DNA of 42,870 nucleotides from Chloroflexota bacterium. Its GTDB lineage: Bacteria > Chloroflexota > Anaerolineae > Anaerolineales > UBA4823. Both the position numbers and the translations under genes were made by a program. The DNA is taken from NCBI GenBank assembly GCA_020349245.1, contig CP070764.1, positions 2,378,365-2,421,234 on the forward strand, in the 5' to 3' direction. The notes below the pieces were generated by a model. It saw only the letters and a program-made list of their open reading frames with translations. It was not told the origin of the DNA and did no database searches. This document shows, one piece after another, positions 8,402-16,838 of this stretch (position 1 is the first letter of the stretch; every line of letters starts with the position of its first letter).

Positions 8402-9355
8402 ATGGCAATGAGAATTGTTTTTATGGGCTCTCCAGAATTTGCAGTAAGCACACTGCAAGCCCTGGCCGACCTTTATCCAGTCGTTGGTGTGGTGACCCAG
8501 CCTGATCGGCCAGCAGGACGGGGAAGAGTATTAACTCCCCCACCTGTAAAAATCCTTGCTCAAGAATTGGGGATCGCGATTATCCAGCCAGACAGTCTGC
8601 GGGAAGAAGCAGGGATGGCACAATTGAGATCCTGGAAACCTGATTTAATCGTCGTAACCGCATTCGGACAGATTTTACGTCCAGATGTCCTCGACTTACC
8701 GGCCTTTGGATGCTTGAATGTGCACGCTTCATTGCTGCCGCGCTGGCGGGGGGCAGCGCCCATCCAGGCCGCGATACTGCATGGCGATGATCTCAGCGGC
8801 GTAACAATTATGAAAATGGACCCGGGGGTTGATACCGGACCACTGCTCAGTCAAGAATCAATCCCGATCGAAAAATATGAAACGGCAGGGAGCCTGTCTC
8901 AAAAATTATCCCGATTGGGAGCAGATCTCTTGGTTCAAACCTTACCAAAATATTTGAACGGAGAAGCCAGGCAGCAACCCCAAGTGGGAGAACCCACCTA
9001 TGCTCCCATGCTCAAGAAAAGTGATGGAGAACTTAATTTCGTTGATGATGCAGCCCTCTTAGAAAGAAAAATTCGCGCTTTCAATCCCTGGCCCGGTACA
9101 TACCTGGAATGGGAGCATGGCCGTCTGAAGGTACATCGCGCAGGTGTGGTGGGATCCTTGCACATAGAGCGGTTTGAAGAATTCCCTCCGGGTGAGCGAA
9201 TCAGTTTCGGGGGAAAACCTGCTATTATCACCCGGGATGGTTTGTTGATCCTGGAAGAATTACAACCCGCAGGAAGAAAATCAATGCCTGGCGAGGTCTT
9301 CTTGCGCGGTGCGCCTTCATGGACCAATACATATATTAATGACCGACCTTCCTGA
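8402..9355 (+). CDS. fmt: Methionyl-tRNA formyltransferase
   Basis: The enzyme transfers a formyl group from 10-formyl-THF to methionyl-tRNA for translation initiation. The 317-residue length is standard. The N-terminus RIVFMGSPEFAVSTLQAL, the formyl-THF-binding signature SLLPRWRGAAPIQ with its following ILHGD, and the C-terminal OB-like domain (FNPWPGTYLEW) are all present. The start is ATG 8402 or ATG 8408; neither has a Shine-Dalgarno, and the -10 hexamer just upstream suggests a leaderless mRNA. Its end overlaps the following phosphatase gene by 17 bp, so the two are probably co-transcribed. Confidence 0.95.
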   Translation: MAMRIVFMGSPEFAVSTLQALADLYPVVGVVTQPDRPAGRGRVLTPPPVKILAQELGIAIIQPDSLREEAGMAQLRSWKPDLIVVTAFGQILRPDVLDLPAFGCLNVHASLLPRWRGAAPIQAAILHGDDLSGVTIMKMDPGVDTGPLLSQESIPIEKYETAGSLSQKLSRLGADLLVQTLPKYLNGEARQQPQVGEPTYAPMLKKSDGELNFVDDAALLERKIRAFNPWPGTYLEWEHGRLKVHRAGVVGSLHIERFEEFPPGERISFGGKPAIITRDGLLILEELQPAGRKSMPGEVFLRGAPSWTNTYINDRPS

Positions 9356-9971
9356 CTCTTTCAGCCATCATTTCACCTTGCTGCGGCATGGTGAATCCAT
9401 TGGAAATGCCGAGGGTGTCTACCAAGGTAGCGGTGAATATGATCTCACTGAGTCGGGTCGGGTTCAATCTCAGGCTGTAGCTGAATTCTGGGATAAAAAA
9501 GGGCTGAAATTTCACACGATTATCTCCAGCCCCCAATCACGAGCCCGCCAGACAGCTGAGATTATCGCCAATATCCTATCCATACCGATCGAATTTGATC
9601 CAAATTGGAGAGAGATTGACAACGGCCGCCTGGCCGGATTGACTGCAGAACAGGCCGAGGCGCAGGTCCCCTTCCCGGAATTCATGTCCCCTTTTGATCC
9701 GATCGGGGAATCAGGAGAGAGCAATTGGGATCTCTATTTGCGCGCTGGCCGGGTTGTCCAGGATTTAATCAAGAGACCGGCGGGGAATTACTTGATCGTT
9801 TCCCACGGTGGTTTCCTGAACCGAGTCCTGTACACGATGCTGGGGATCCTGCCTCAAGTTAATTTCAGCGGCGCAAGGTTTTACTTCCGCAACACCACCT
9901 TCGCAGCCATCAGTTATGACCCCTTGCGGCATATCTGGTTGCTGCAGCAATTCCAAAATTACTCGCCCTGA
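9339..9971 (+). CDS. Histidine phosphatase (phosphoglycerate mutase-like)
   Basis: I chose ATG 9339 (210 aa) rather than the in-frame start 30 nt earlier because the shorter form begins just before the core. The catalytic histidine is in LLRHGESIGNAEG, followed by the TESGRVQSQA region, the SSPQSRARQTAEI phosphate-binding arginine loop, and the second histidine in LIVSHGGFLNRVL. This is the histidine phosphatase superfamily of cytoplasmic phosphomonoesterases. Members range from phosphoglycerate mutase to alpha-ribazole phosphatase, and the sequence does not decide which. It overlaps fmt by 17 bp. Confidence 0.85.
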   Translation: MTDLPDSFSHHFTLLRHGESIGNAEGVYQGSGEYDLTESGRVQSQAVAEFWDKKGLKFHTIISSPQSRARQTAEIIANILSIPIEFDPNWREIDNGRLAGLTAEQAEAQVPFPEFMSPFDPIGESGESNWDLYLRAGRVVQDLIKRPAGNYLIVSHGGFLNRVLYTMLGILPQVNFSGARFYFRNTTFAAISYDPLRHIWLLQQFQNYSP

Positions 9972-10043
9972 GTGGGGAATAATTTCCGCGAGTCGTAGAA
10001 ATTCAAGCGAGAATTTACAAACTTGTCAGGTGACTCGCATTAA

Positions 10044-10073
10044 TTGAGAGGCATTTCATAATTCATGTATAAT
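10044..10073 (+). promoter_or_regulatory. Sigma-70-type promoter of the sensor gene
   Basis: TTGAGA (10044-10049), an 18-bp spacer and a perfect TATAAT (10068-10073) lie about 140 bp upstream of the sensor gene. The resulting leader contains a terminator-like hairpin. Confidence 0.7.
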
Positions 10074-10147
10074 ATTAATGGAACATTAAAGGTAGCTTTC
10101 ATAGAAAGATTACGAGGTGATTGACAATCAGCTTTTGGTCTTCAGGT

Positions 10148-10191
10148 AAAAAGGGTGTTAATGTGCTGAGGGAGAATTACCCACCTTTTTT
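10148..10191 (+). terminator. Terminator-like hairpin in the sensor-gene leader
   Basis: AAAAA and GGTG (10148-10157, one bulged G) pair with CACC and TTTTT (10182-10190), ending in a run of six T. It stands after the promoter at 10044-10073 and 20 bp before the coding region, so it may attenuate this gene. It may instead be the late terminator of fmt and the phosphatase. Confidence 0.5.
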
Positions 10192-10212
10192 ATTCACAGC
10201 AGATTACCTTCT

Positions 10213-12045
10213 ATGCTACTTTCCATAACCCTATTCATAAATTTTGTTTTCTTGATCGCTTCTATCTGGTTAGGAATATACGTGGTCACGCGCAACCCAC
10301 GCAGCTTGATCTCCTGGTTGGCTGGACTCACCTTGTGGTCGGTCGCAGGCTTGTTCCTGAATATGCTTTTTGCAATCAACCCGCCACCTCTCCCGCAGAA
10401 TATGCCAGGGTGGATATACATATTGCTGCCTTTTTGGCCGATCGGAACGACCGAAGGAAGCTCCAGCGGTTGGCTTCTCGGTTGGCTGGTGATCCCGGCA
10501 ATCGTTATTTGGCACCATGTGACGATGCTTCTCCGTCCTGGTTCGATGAATCCTTGGCGGTGGACCCGGGTGCTCCTCGGCTACGGTGCGGCGATCGTAG
10601 CCATAATTCTCTTGGTTTACACTGATCTACTCTTCTATAGAAGTCCCGGAGACCCGATTTTTCTAGATTCCTTGAATCCAGGGCCGTTGTACTCAATATT
10701 CATGGGATTGCTGATCCTTTTCACTGCCTTTAGCTTGGTCAATCTATCGCGGTCGGTAAGAGAAGCCTCAGCTGAAATGCAGCGGAACCAGCTCAGGATC
10801 TTAACTATCGCCACGATCATTGCGGGACTGACGGGACCGCTGGGATTAATCGCAGAGACCTTCTCGATCGCCATCCCCAGGGTCATCCTGTCAATCCTGC
10901 TTGGCATCGCCGTAGTATTACTCGGGTATGGTATCGCCCAATACAGCGCTTTGGTGCAGGGCCGCACTGTGCGGCGAGATTTTATTTACAACGCCATTGC
11001 CATTGCGGTGATCAGTTGCCTGTATCTCCTGGTGGTCAGAATATCTGCGATCCTGTTTGCTGTTCCTGCAGCGGTATACATTTTTATCGTCATCCTTGCA
11101 GTTCTCACTCATTCACTCATCGATAATGGACGCCGGATTCTCGATTATCTTTTCTACGATCGAGAACGGCGCGCAATTCGCCAGAACCTGGCTGATCTTG
11201 CCAGTTCCGTGGGAGATGAAAACCTGAAAGAAGGGTTACGTTTAACCCTGGATGCTATGTGCGGTTCTGTCCGGGCAACCTTTGGATTGGTAGTGATATT
11301 TGATACGCTGAATATTAAGCCGATCGCCACGTACCGCTGGCGACACTCAAACCTGCCGCTGTCCCGCGGCGATCTGCTCAGTGACGACCTGAAGCATCTC
11401 GAACCAGGGTCCTTCCCCCACCCACTAGATGATCTGGTACTGCTAATCCCTCTATATCGCAATTCAGATCAGATTGGTGCGATCCTTTTTGGGAGACCGA
11501 TCAATGGAGTCAGGTATTCCCAATCCGACGTGAATCAACTGCTTTACCCCAGCGACTTGATATCAGACGTGATTCAAGATTCGAGACGGGAAGAAAAATA
11601 TCTAGACCAGCTGCCACAATTCACCCAGGCTCAGCAGCTTTTTGAAGAATCGCATCCAGAGATATCCATTAAAGATGTGGAAGACGCGCTGCGGAACCTA
11701 TATGATTTCGCTCATCTGGGGGATTCTCCACTGGCAGGGATGAAACTGGTGAACAGCGAATTAACCGCTGGTCCCGTGACTCATATTGACCGGGGTAAAG
11801 CCTTCAATAACATTCTCACAATGGCAGTGGAGAAACTGAAACCAGCTGCCCAATTGCCCGGCGAACCAGTTCCGCGCGAATGGTACCCGTACCTGATCCT
11901 GCATGGCGCTTATATTGACGACAAATTGAATCGCGACATCATGTCGCATCTGTACATCTCCGAAGGAACCTTCAACCGCACCCGCCGATCGGCAGTTCGC
12001 TCGGTGAAACGCATGTTGGAGGAAATGGAAGCGGCATTGAGCTGA
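10213..12045 (+). CDS. Polytopic membrane sensor with GAF-like domain, no kinase domain
   Basis: The 610-residue protein has about nine membrane helices in residues 1-300, including VFLIASIWLGIYVV near the start and VYIFIVILAVLTHSLI at the end. A linker (DYLFYDRERRAIRQNLADLASS) leads to a GAF-like domain at about 330-450. A helical C-terminus follows, and its last 50 residues (NRDIMSHLYISEGTFNRTRRSAVRSVKRMLEEME) look like a helix-turn-helix. No HisKA or ATP-binding kinase motif is present. The N-terminal part resembles the membrane part of Chloroflexota sensor kinases. It could be a one-component membrane-bound regulator. It has its own promoter, a leader hairpin and a strong terminator. No Shine-Dalgarno precedes ATG 10213. 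Confidence 0.65.
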   Translation: MLLSITLFINFVFLIASIWLGIYVVTRNPRSLISWLAGLTLWSVAGLFLNMLFAINPPPLPQNMPGWIYILLPFWPIGTTEGSSSGWLLGWLVIPAIVIWHHVTMLLRPGSMNPWRWTRVLLGYGAAIVAIILLVYTDLLFYRSPGDPIFLDSLNPGPLYSIFMGLLILFTAFSLVNLSRSVREASAEMQRNQLRILTIATIIAGLTGPLGLIAETFSIAIPRVILSILLGIAVVLLGYGIAQYSALVQGRTVRRDFIYNAIAIAVISCLYLLVVRISAILFAVPAAVYIFIVILAVLTHSLIDNGRRILDYLFYDRERRAIRQNLADLASSVGDENLKEGLRLTLDAMCGSVRATFGLVVIFDTLNIKPIATYRWRHSNLPLSRGDLLSDDLKHLEPGSFPHPLDDLVLLIPLYRNSDQIGAILFGRPINGVRYSQSDVNQLLYPSDLISDVIQDSRREEKYLDQLPQFTQAQQLFEESHPEISIKDVEDALRNLYDFAHLGDSPLAGMKLVNSELTAGPVTHIDRGKAFNNILTMAVEKLKPAAQLPGEPVPREWYPYLILHGAYIDDKLNRDIMSHLYISEGTFNRTRRSAVRSVKRMLEEMEAALS

Positions 12046-12077
12046 TCGTATAAGATCAGAAAAACATTGTCATGGGC

Positions 12078-12115
12078 CCGCGTAAACAATACGATGTGTT
12101 TACGCGGTATTTTAT
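12078..12115 (+). terminator. Intrinsic terminator of the sensor gene
   Basis: A perfect 11-bp stem CCGCGTAAACA (12078-12088) / TGTTTACGCGG (12097-12107) with an 8-nt loop is followed by TATTTTATT, 33 bp after the stop codon. Confidence 0.85.
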
Positions 12116-12197
12116 TCCAGGGAAAGGTGGGAATCTATCCAATTATCAGGGTGGGCATGCATCCTGAGCTTCATCAACCAGCAAGAGCTCTATAAGT

Positions 12198-12251
12198 TTG
12201 GCATTTTTTGGCAGTTCGGAATCTGGTATTGGCAGATACTATCTGCATAAT
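12198..12251 (+). promoter_or_regulatory. Composite promoter/operator element, copy A
   Basis: Half-sites TTGGCA (12198), TTGGCAG (12208) and TTGGCAG (12229) are 10 and 21 bp apart. TGCATAAT starts at 12244, 15 bp after the third half-site. The third half-site and the -10 overlap a perfect dyad, GCAGAT-act-ATCTGC. The ATG of the 29-aa peptide lies 46 bp past the last base. Three other copies in the window (13691, 25419, 28131) have identical spacing. Confidence 0.75.
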
Positions 12252-12296
12252 GGAGATCAAGCGATGACCACAATCATTTGAGTAAGGAGGAATGTC

Positions 12297-12386
12297 ATGA
12301 AGATTTCTAAATTATGCAAAATTCACATCTTGTTGACAGTATTGTTCATTATTGCCCTGTTTCTGCCAGCCTTCGGGCAAATTTGA
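12297..12386 (+). CDS. 29-aa hydrophobic peptide, paralogue of the peptide at 13791
   Basis: ATG 12297 follows AAGGAGG with 6-nt spacing. The peptide has a short basic N-terminus (KISKLCKIH), one hydrophobic segment (ILLTVLFIIALFLPAFG) and two last residues. It shares the pattern KxHxLLTVLF..A.FLPA with the 31-aa peptide at 13791, while the DNA differs mainly at silent positions; this argues that both are real and under protein-level selection. It is too short for most gene callers. It could be a membrane micropeptide, a signalling peptide or a RiPP-like precursor. The radical SAM gene starts 58 bp later. It lies directly behind element copy A. Confidence 0.65.
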   Translation: MKISKLCKIHILLTVLFIIALFLPAFGQI

Positions 12387-12444
12387 CCACAGCATAATTT
12401 CAGCCTTATTGAAATCATTTTGGCTCAATTGAAAAGGAGGGAAA

Positions 12445-13563
12445 ATGTATTTATCCAATTTTCGAGGAGTGGCGAAATTACTGCGAAGAAATCCACGCTG
12501 GATTCGAGTGGCATACGATAACCTGAGCCACCAGCTGATTTACAAGATCTCTTCTGGCAAAATGAATGGATGGAGCCATCCGCCAGAAGTTATCAATGCC
12601 TTTGTTACAGATATCTGTAACCTGGGATGCAGAGAATGTCACTACGCGAATTCAGATAAACCCGGCTTCAGTCTGAACCTGGTAGGACATATGGATCCGA
12701 GAATTTTTTATAGATTTCTCGATGAGATACCTGGGCGTCCACTGGTTTCATTTACTGGGGGTGAACCTTTAATCCACCCACAGATTTTTGACCTGATCAA
12801 ATATGCAAAAAATAAGGGACGGATGTGTACGCTGGTCACCAATGGTTGGTTCCTGGAGGATAAAGCCGAGCACTTATGCAAATCGAATCTTGACCTGCTC
12901 AGTGTTTCCGTGGATGGTCCGCGATTGACACACAATGAAATTCGAGGCAAGAACTCATTTGAACGACTTGAGAAAGGTTTACAAAAAATACTCGAACAAC
13001 CCAAACGCCCCACCCTATTCATTTCTTTAGCGATTTCTGATAAGAACTACGATCAATTAGTTGCTACCTACCAGCTGGCAAAAAAATGGGGGGTGGATGG
13101 CATAAATTTCAATCACCTTTGGATGCAAACGGATGAAATGGTTGAGGACTTGAATTCGAGCACTGCATTGTTTGCAGGAGACCATGTTGGTTGGTCAGTG
13201 AACAATGATGACATTGATATTGAAATATTAGCAGACGGCCTCGAAATCATCCGGGAAATCAGCTGGGGTGGGAAAATGATCGTCACTGAACTGCCCCTGC
13301 TTAATCGCCAAGAAATTTATGATTGGTACCGGGAACCTACGAAACCGGTCAAGCACCAAACCGTCCGCTGTGGCTGGATCAGGATGAAATTATGGGCAGA
13401 TGGCAAGATAAAACCCTGTCGAGATTGGGAGGTTGGCGATATCAATAAAGAGCATGCGAATGAAATCTGGTACAGCCAGGGGTATCAACAATTTCGTCAC
13501 CTGCTGAACGAGCAGGGTATGCTCCCAATTTGTTCGCGCTGCTGTTTCATTGCACACCGATAA
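12445..13563 (+). CDS. Radical SAM/SPASM-domain enzyme
   Basis: The 372-residue protein binds the SAM-cleaving 4Fe-4S cluster through C58-x3-C62-x2-C65 (CNLGCRECH). It has the GGEPL motif (SFTGGEPLIHP) and a barrel to about residue 270. A C-terminal SPASM-like half follows (VRCGWIRMKLWADGKIKPC, then GDI, then PICSRCC), which would hold further clusters. Such enzymes often modify peptides (RiPP maturases) or anaerobic sulfatases, though several act on small molecules. A strong AAGGAGG lies 6 nt before ATG 12445. It is the second gene after promoter element A and the hydrophobic peptide, so peptide modification is a reasonable but unproven guess. Confidence 0.85.
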   Translation: MYLSNFRGVAKLLRRNPRWIRVAYDNLSHQLIYKISSGKMNGWSHPPEVINAFVTDICNLGCRECHYANSDKPGFSLNLVGHMDPRIFYRFLDEIPGRPLVSFTGGEPLIHPQIFDLIKYAKNKGRMCTLVTNGWFLEDKAEHLCKSNLDLLSVSVDGPRLTHNEIRGKNSFERLEKGLQKILEQPKRPTLFISLAISDKNYDQLVATYQLAKKWGVDGINFNHLWMQTDEMVEDLNSSTALFAGDHVGWSVNNDDIDIEILADGLEIIREISWGGKMIVTELPLLNRQEIYDWYREPTKPVKHQTVRCGWIRMKLWADGKIKPCRDWEVGDINKEHANEIWYSQGYQQFRHLLNEQGMLPICSRCCFIAHR

Positions 13564-13690
13564 GGGATATGCATTGGCAAAGCACCTTTTCAACACTTGA
13601 TGAAAACCGAATCTGTTGACTCTTAGAAAGAATCATCCATCAAATGGGCAAATATTCTCAAATATTTAATGTGCAAGACTGAATCGAAGA

Positions 13691-13744
13691 TTGGCGGATT
13701 TTGGCATTTGGTTATCTTGCAGTGGCAGTCCCGGTGTGCATAAT
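13691..13744 (+). promoter_or_regulatory. Composite promoter/operator element, copy B
   Basis: Half-sites TTGGCG (13691), TTGGCA (13701) and GTGGCAG (13722) have the same 10 and 21 bp spacing as copy A. TGCATAAT starts 15 bp after the third. The following bases (GAATCAAGC) also resemble copies A and D. The ATG of the 31-aa peptide is 47 bp past the last base. An outer inverted repeat (GGCGGATT 13693-13700 with AATCCGCC 13759-13766) brackets the promoter. Confidence 0.75.
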
Positions 13745-13790
13745 CTGAATCAAGCCTCAATCCGCCGATTGAAACCTAAGGAGAGCTGCC

Positions 13791-13886
13791 ATGAGAATAA
13801 CGAAAGTCCAGAAAGTGCATTACTTATTGACTGTATTGTTCCTCGTCGCCATGTTCCTACCTGCCATAGAAATGTACCTGAGGTAA
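13791..13886 (+). CDS. 31-aa hydrophobic peptide, paralogue of the peptide at 12297
   Basis: ATG 13791 follows AAGGAG with 7-nt spacing. The layout matches the peptide at 12297: a basic start (RITKVQKVH), a membrane segment (YLLTVLFLVAMFLPA) and a short tail (IEMYLR). It is the first gene after element copy B, as its paralogue is after copy A, so the element and peptide were probably duplicated together. The M28 peptidase gene begins 144 bp later. Function unknown. Confidence 0.65.
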   Translation: MRITKVQKVHYLLTVLFLVAMFLPAIEMYLR

Positions 13887-14030
13887 AAATCACGCAATGA
13901 GTCAATCATCCCTGGATCCAGCAAATCAGGATTTCAAACGTCTCAATCTATAAATCGACCCCTGAATACCACTTGATTTTCAATCCAACCATAGTTGATC
14001 ATCGAATATCTGATCCGAGGAGGCAAATTG

Positions 14031-15749
14031 ATGAAGAACATAAAAGTCACCTTTTTGATCGTAATTCCGGTGTTTCTCCTGGCTCTTTGTGCCTGTTCAC
14101 CAGCGCCGAAAATCACTGCCCAGTACGATCCTGGGGAGATCCGTTTCTCTGGCCAGAAAGCCTTTGCGATCGAGGAAGAGTTTGTCCCCAACCACACCAA
14201 CCGCGTCAGCGGGAGCGATGAAAGCCTGGCTGCAGCTAACTGGGTCCTACAGCAGCTGTCCGGGTATGGTTGGAATTGCGCGATGGACAAATGGCAGGTG
14301 GTGCTTTACAGCGAAACGAAAGAACTGCGCAACGTGGTCTGCCAGCTGCCCGGGGAAACTGACCGGGAGATCCTGGTCTTAGCCCACCACGACATCGCAC
14401 CAACCACTGAGCAAGGAGCGGACAATGATGGCTCCGGGGTGGCGATCCTGCTGCACCTGGCAGAGATATTTGCAGCTGAGGGAACCCCGCGTTATACGCT
14501 GGTCTTCGTCTCAGACGATGCCGAGGAGTACGGCATGATTGGCAGCAGGAGATATATTGAGACCCACTCTGATCCCCAAAAGATCATCGCCGGACTCTCC
14601 CTGGACAATCTGGGGCGCTTCTATTACCAGGATATGGAAACTGTGCTGGTCGGCCAGTACGAGGGCTACGGTCCAATCTGGCTCGGATTGGCTGCCCGGG
14701 AAGCTGCTGCCATCGCGCCGACGGATTGGAAAGTTATCCTCTACGGGCCGGTTCAACAATTGCTCGACCAGGCGGTCACCATCTCCCTGACCGACCAGGG
14801 ACCGATCAACGCCCTGGGCGTGCCCGCCATGGGCTTCGGTGGCATAAAACCGCCCGAGTTCGCTGAACTGCATTACGAGTGCTGGCATGCCCCCTGTGAC
14901 ACCATGGATATTCAAAGCCCGGATTCACTGGAACAATCCGGTGTCATTAGCGAAGCCCTGATCCGCCAGCTGCTGGCGATGGACAGCTTTCCGGAAAACA
15001 CAGGACCCTACCTGTACTTTGAAGCCAGTGACCAGCTCCTTACAGGTTGGCCTTTGTACCTGGTTTTCATCGCTTTTGTCAGCACTTTCTTTGCTGGCAG
15101 CTTGTTGGTTAACCGCACATCCCTGGCAGGCAAGCTTACTGGCTGGATAAAGGCCATCCCTCACTTTCTAGGGCTCTGGCTGCCCCTGGTTGCAGCCATC
15201 TTGCTACTTTACCTGCTGGTTGCCGTGGGCATCATGCAGGAATTCACCAGCTATCCGGGAACCACGAAGGATGCCACCCAATTGAATCCCGGTTGGCTAG
15301 CGATAACAATATTCCTGCTTGGGACAACGATCTTCTTCGTCCTTGGTCGCTGGTTGGTCAGCCGCCTGGCAGGTGGTTTTGAAGCACCTGGATTTGGCAG
15401 CATCAAAAGTCTGGGATTCTTGATTATCGGTGTGATCAGCTTATTCATCCTGCTCACCGATCCATTTGCCCTGATTTTCGTCCTTCCAGTCCTTGCCTGG
15501 TTCTTGATTGGCGGTCGCCCGGGTGCCTGGAAAATACTGGATATATTTCTCTTCCTGCTGGGTGGATTAATGCTCTATGCTTTGATCTACTTTTTCGGTT
15601 TTGGAATTCTCCGCTATGGATTCAGATTCCTGTGGTATTTCATCAGTGCCATTTCCACTGGGATGTTCAGCTTTATTGATGTGGCGGCCGGCGCAGCCAT
15701 CATGGCTGCCGGGCTATCGATGATAATTAATCCACCTCATCGTTCCTGA
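14031..15749 (+). CDS. M28-family metallopeptidase lipoprotein with C-terminal membrane domain
   Basis: I chose ATG 14031 (572 aa) because AGGAGG lies 7 nt upstream and the N-terminus is a lipoprotein signal (FLIVIPVFLLALCACSP, likely Cys22). The zinc ligands of M28 aminopeptidases are visible: H119-x-D121 in LAHHDIAP, D131 in the GADNDGSG loop, the catalytic E165-E166 pair in DDAEEYG, D192 in SLDN, and the last His in WHAPCDT. From about residue 335 onward there are five to seven membrane helices. The enzyme would cleave N-terminal residues from peptides outside the membrane. It is the second gene after element B and peptide B, so the small peptide is a possible substrate, by inference only. 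Confidence 0.85.
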   Translation: MKNIKVTFLIVIPVFLLALCACSPAPKITAQYDPGEIRFSGQKAFAIEEEFVPNHTNRVSGSDESLAAANWVLQQLSGYGWNCAMDKWQVVLYSETKELRNVVCQLPGETDREILVLAHHDIAPTTEQGADNDGSGVAILLHLAEIFAAEGTPRYTLVFVSDDAEEYGMIGSRRYIETHSDPQKIIAGLSLDNLGRFYYQDMETVLVGQYEGYGPIWLGLAAREAAAIAPTDWKVILYGPVQQLLDQAVTISLTDQGPINALGVPAMGFGGIKPPEFAELHYECWHAPCDTMDIQSPDSLEQSGVISEALIRQLLAMDSFPENTGPYLYFEASDQLLTGWPLYLVFIAFVSTFFAGSLLVNRTSLAGKLTGWIKAIPHFLGLWLPLVAAILLLYLLVAVGIMQEFTSYPGTTKDATQLNPGWLAITIFLLGTTIFFVLGRWLVSRLAGGFEAPGFGSIKSLGFLIIGVISLFILLTDPFALIFVLPVLAWFLIGGRPGAWKILDIFLFLLGGLMLYALIYFFGFGILRYGFRFLWYFISAISTGMFSFIDVAAGAAIMAAGLSMIINPPHRS

Positions 15750-15778
15750 ACGGGAACAATCTCTAGGAGGGAATCGGA

Positions 15779-16789
15779 ATGGATGAAAGGTATCCAATGA
15801 CCTGCCAGAATCCACCGGGTTTTGACCTGGACTTTGAACTGCTGCAAAGGTTCGAAAATCACCTGGACCCGCAACATCCAGAAAAATGCCAGGTGCCATG
15901 CCACATCATGGGATATGGAGAAATCAGCACAGTTTTCGAATTGAAGACCGAACAGATGGAGGGTGTGGCCTTCAAGCGCATGTCCATCTTCGAGACCCAG
16001 GCAGAGCTGGATAAGTATATCCAGGCTTATATTGAATACAACCAGCTGCTGGAAGAACAGGTGGGGATCAATTTACCGGAACACGGTTATGCAATCCTGC
16101 ATAGTCCCTCTGGCAGGCCTATCTTCTACATCATCCAATGCAAGGTGCCGGCCTACACCCTGGGGAACAACGCTATCCACCTGCTGGACCGAGTCGGTAT
16201 CCACACCTTATTCGAGCGCGTGCTTGAAGAACTGTTCAAACTGTGGACATATAACACCAGCCAGGATAAATATAAGGTCTCGCTGGATGGTCAGATTTCC
16301 AATTGGGTGGTGTGTGGGTTCGACCCGGATCAAAAACAACTGACCGAGGACAACCCCCTGCAATACATTGATACCAGCACTCCGCTTTACCAGGTGGATG
16401 ATGTAGAACAATTTGATCCAGAATTAATCCTGCGCACGACCCCCAGCCTGTTAGCCGTGATAATCCGCATGTTATTCCTGGAAGATGTTATGACTCGGTA
16501 CTATGATCCTCGTAAAGTGACTGTTGACCTCCTTGCCAACTTCTACAAAGAGCAGAGACCAGACCTGGTCCCTGAACTGATCATGGCAGCCAACCAGTTT
16601 TTTGAACAGAGGACGTCCAGAGAATTAAACTTCGATCCAATCGAGGAAAAGGAAATCAGAGCTTTCTACCGGGAAGATGCATTCATCTGGTCATTTCTTT
16701 CAGCAGCCCGCAGAACAGAACGCTTCGTGAGCCATAAAGTCATGAGACAAGAATACCCATACATCCTGCCTGGAAAAGTGCGGAGGTAA
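15779..16789 (+). CDS. Protein-kinase-like-fold protein, possibly DUF6206
   Basis: The 336-residue protein has the sparse pattern of the kinase/APH fold. There is a glycine-rich turn GYGEIS at 45-50, a lysine in VAFKRM (K66), a catalytic-loop-like DGQISN (D170 to N175), and a metal-binding Asp in YIDTSTP (D198) where kinases have DFG. A helical lobe follows with several Tyr and Arg clusters. From memory it may belong to DUF6206; I could not check this. Kinase-like activity on a small molecule or peptide is possible. AGGAGG lies 8 nt before ATG 15779. It sits 29 bp after the M28 peptidase and 49 bp before the aminotransferase, as part of one operon. Confidence 0.6.
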   Translation: MDERYPMTCQNPPGFDLDFELLQRFENHLDPQHPEKCQVPCHIMGYGEISTVFELKTEQMEGVAFKRMSIFETQAELDKYIQAYIEYNQLLEEQVGINLPEHGYAILHSPSGRPIFYIIQCKVPAYTLGNNAIHLLDRVGIHTLFERVLEELFKLWTYNTSQDKYKVSLDGQISNWVVCGFDPDQKQLTEDNPLQYIDTSTPLYQVDDVEQFDPELILRTTPSLLAVIIRMLFLEDVMTRYYDPRKVTVDLLANFYKEQRPDLVPELIMAANQFFEQRTSRELNFDPIEEKEIRAFYREDAFIWSFLSAARRTERFVSHKVMRQEYPYILPGKVRR

Positions 16790-16838
16790 TATCTCCTGCA
16801 ATGGACTTGACTGGCAAGAATCTCGAAAAGGAGAAAAA

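Noticed and set aside
12230..12251. Copies of the element look like sigma-54 promoters (TGGCAG...TGCA)
   Set aside because: In all four copies the GG-to-GC distance is 2 bp longer than the strict sigma-54 spacing, and a CATAAT/CATAGT box follows, so a sigma-70 promoter with an overlapping operator fits better.
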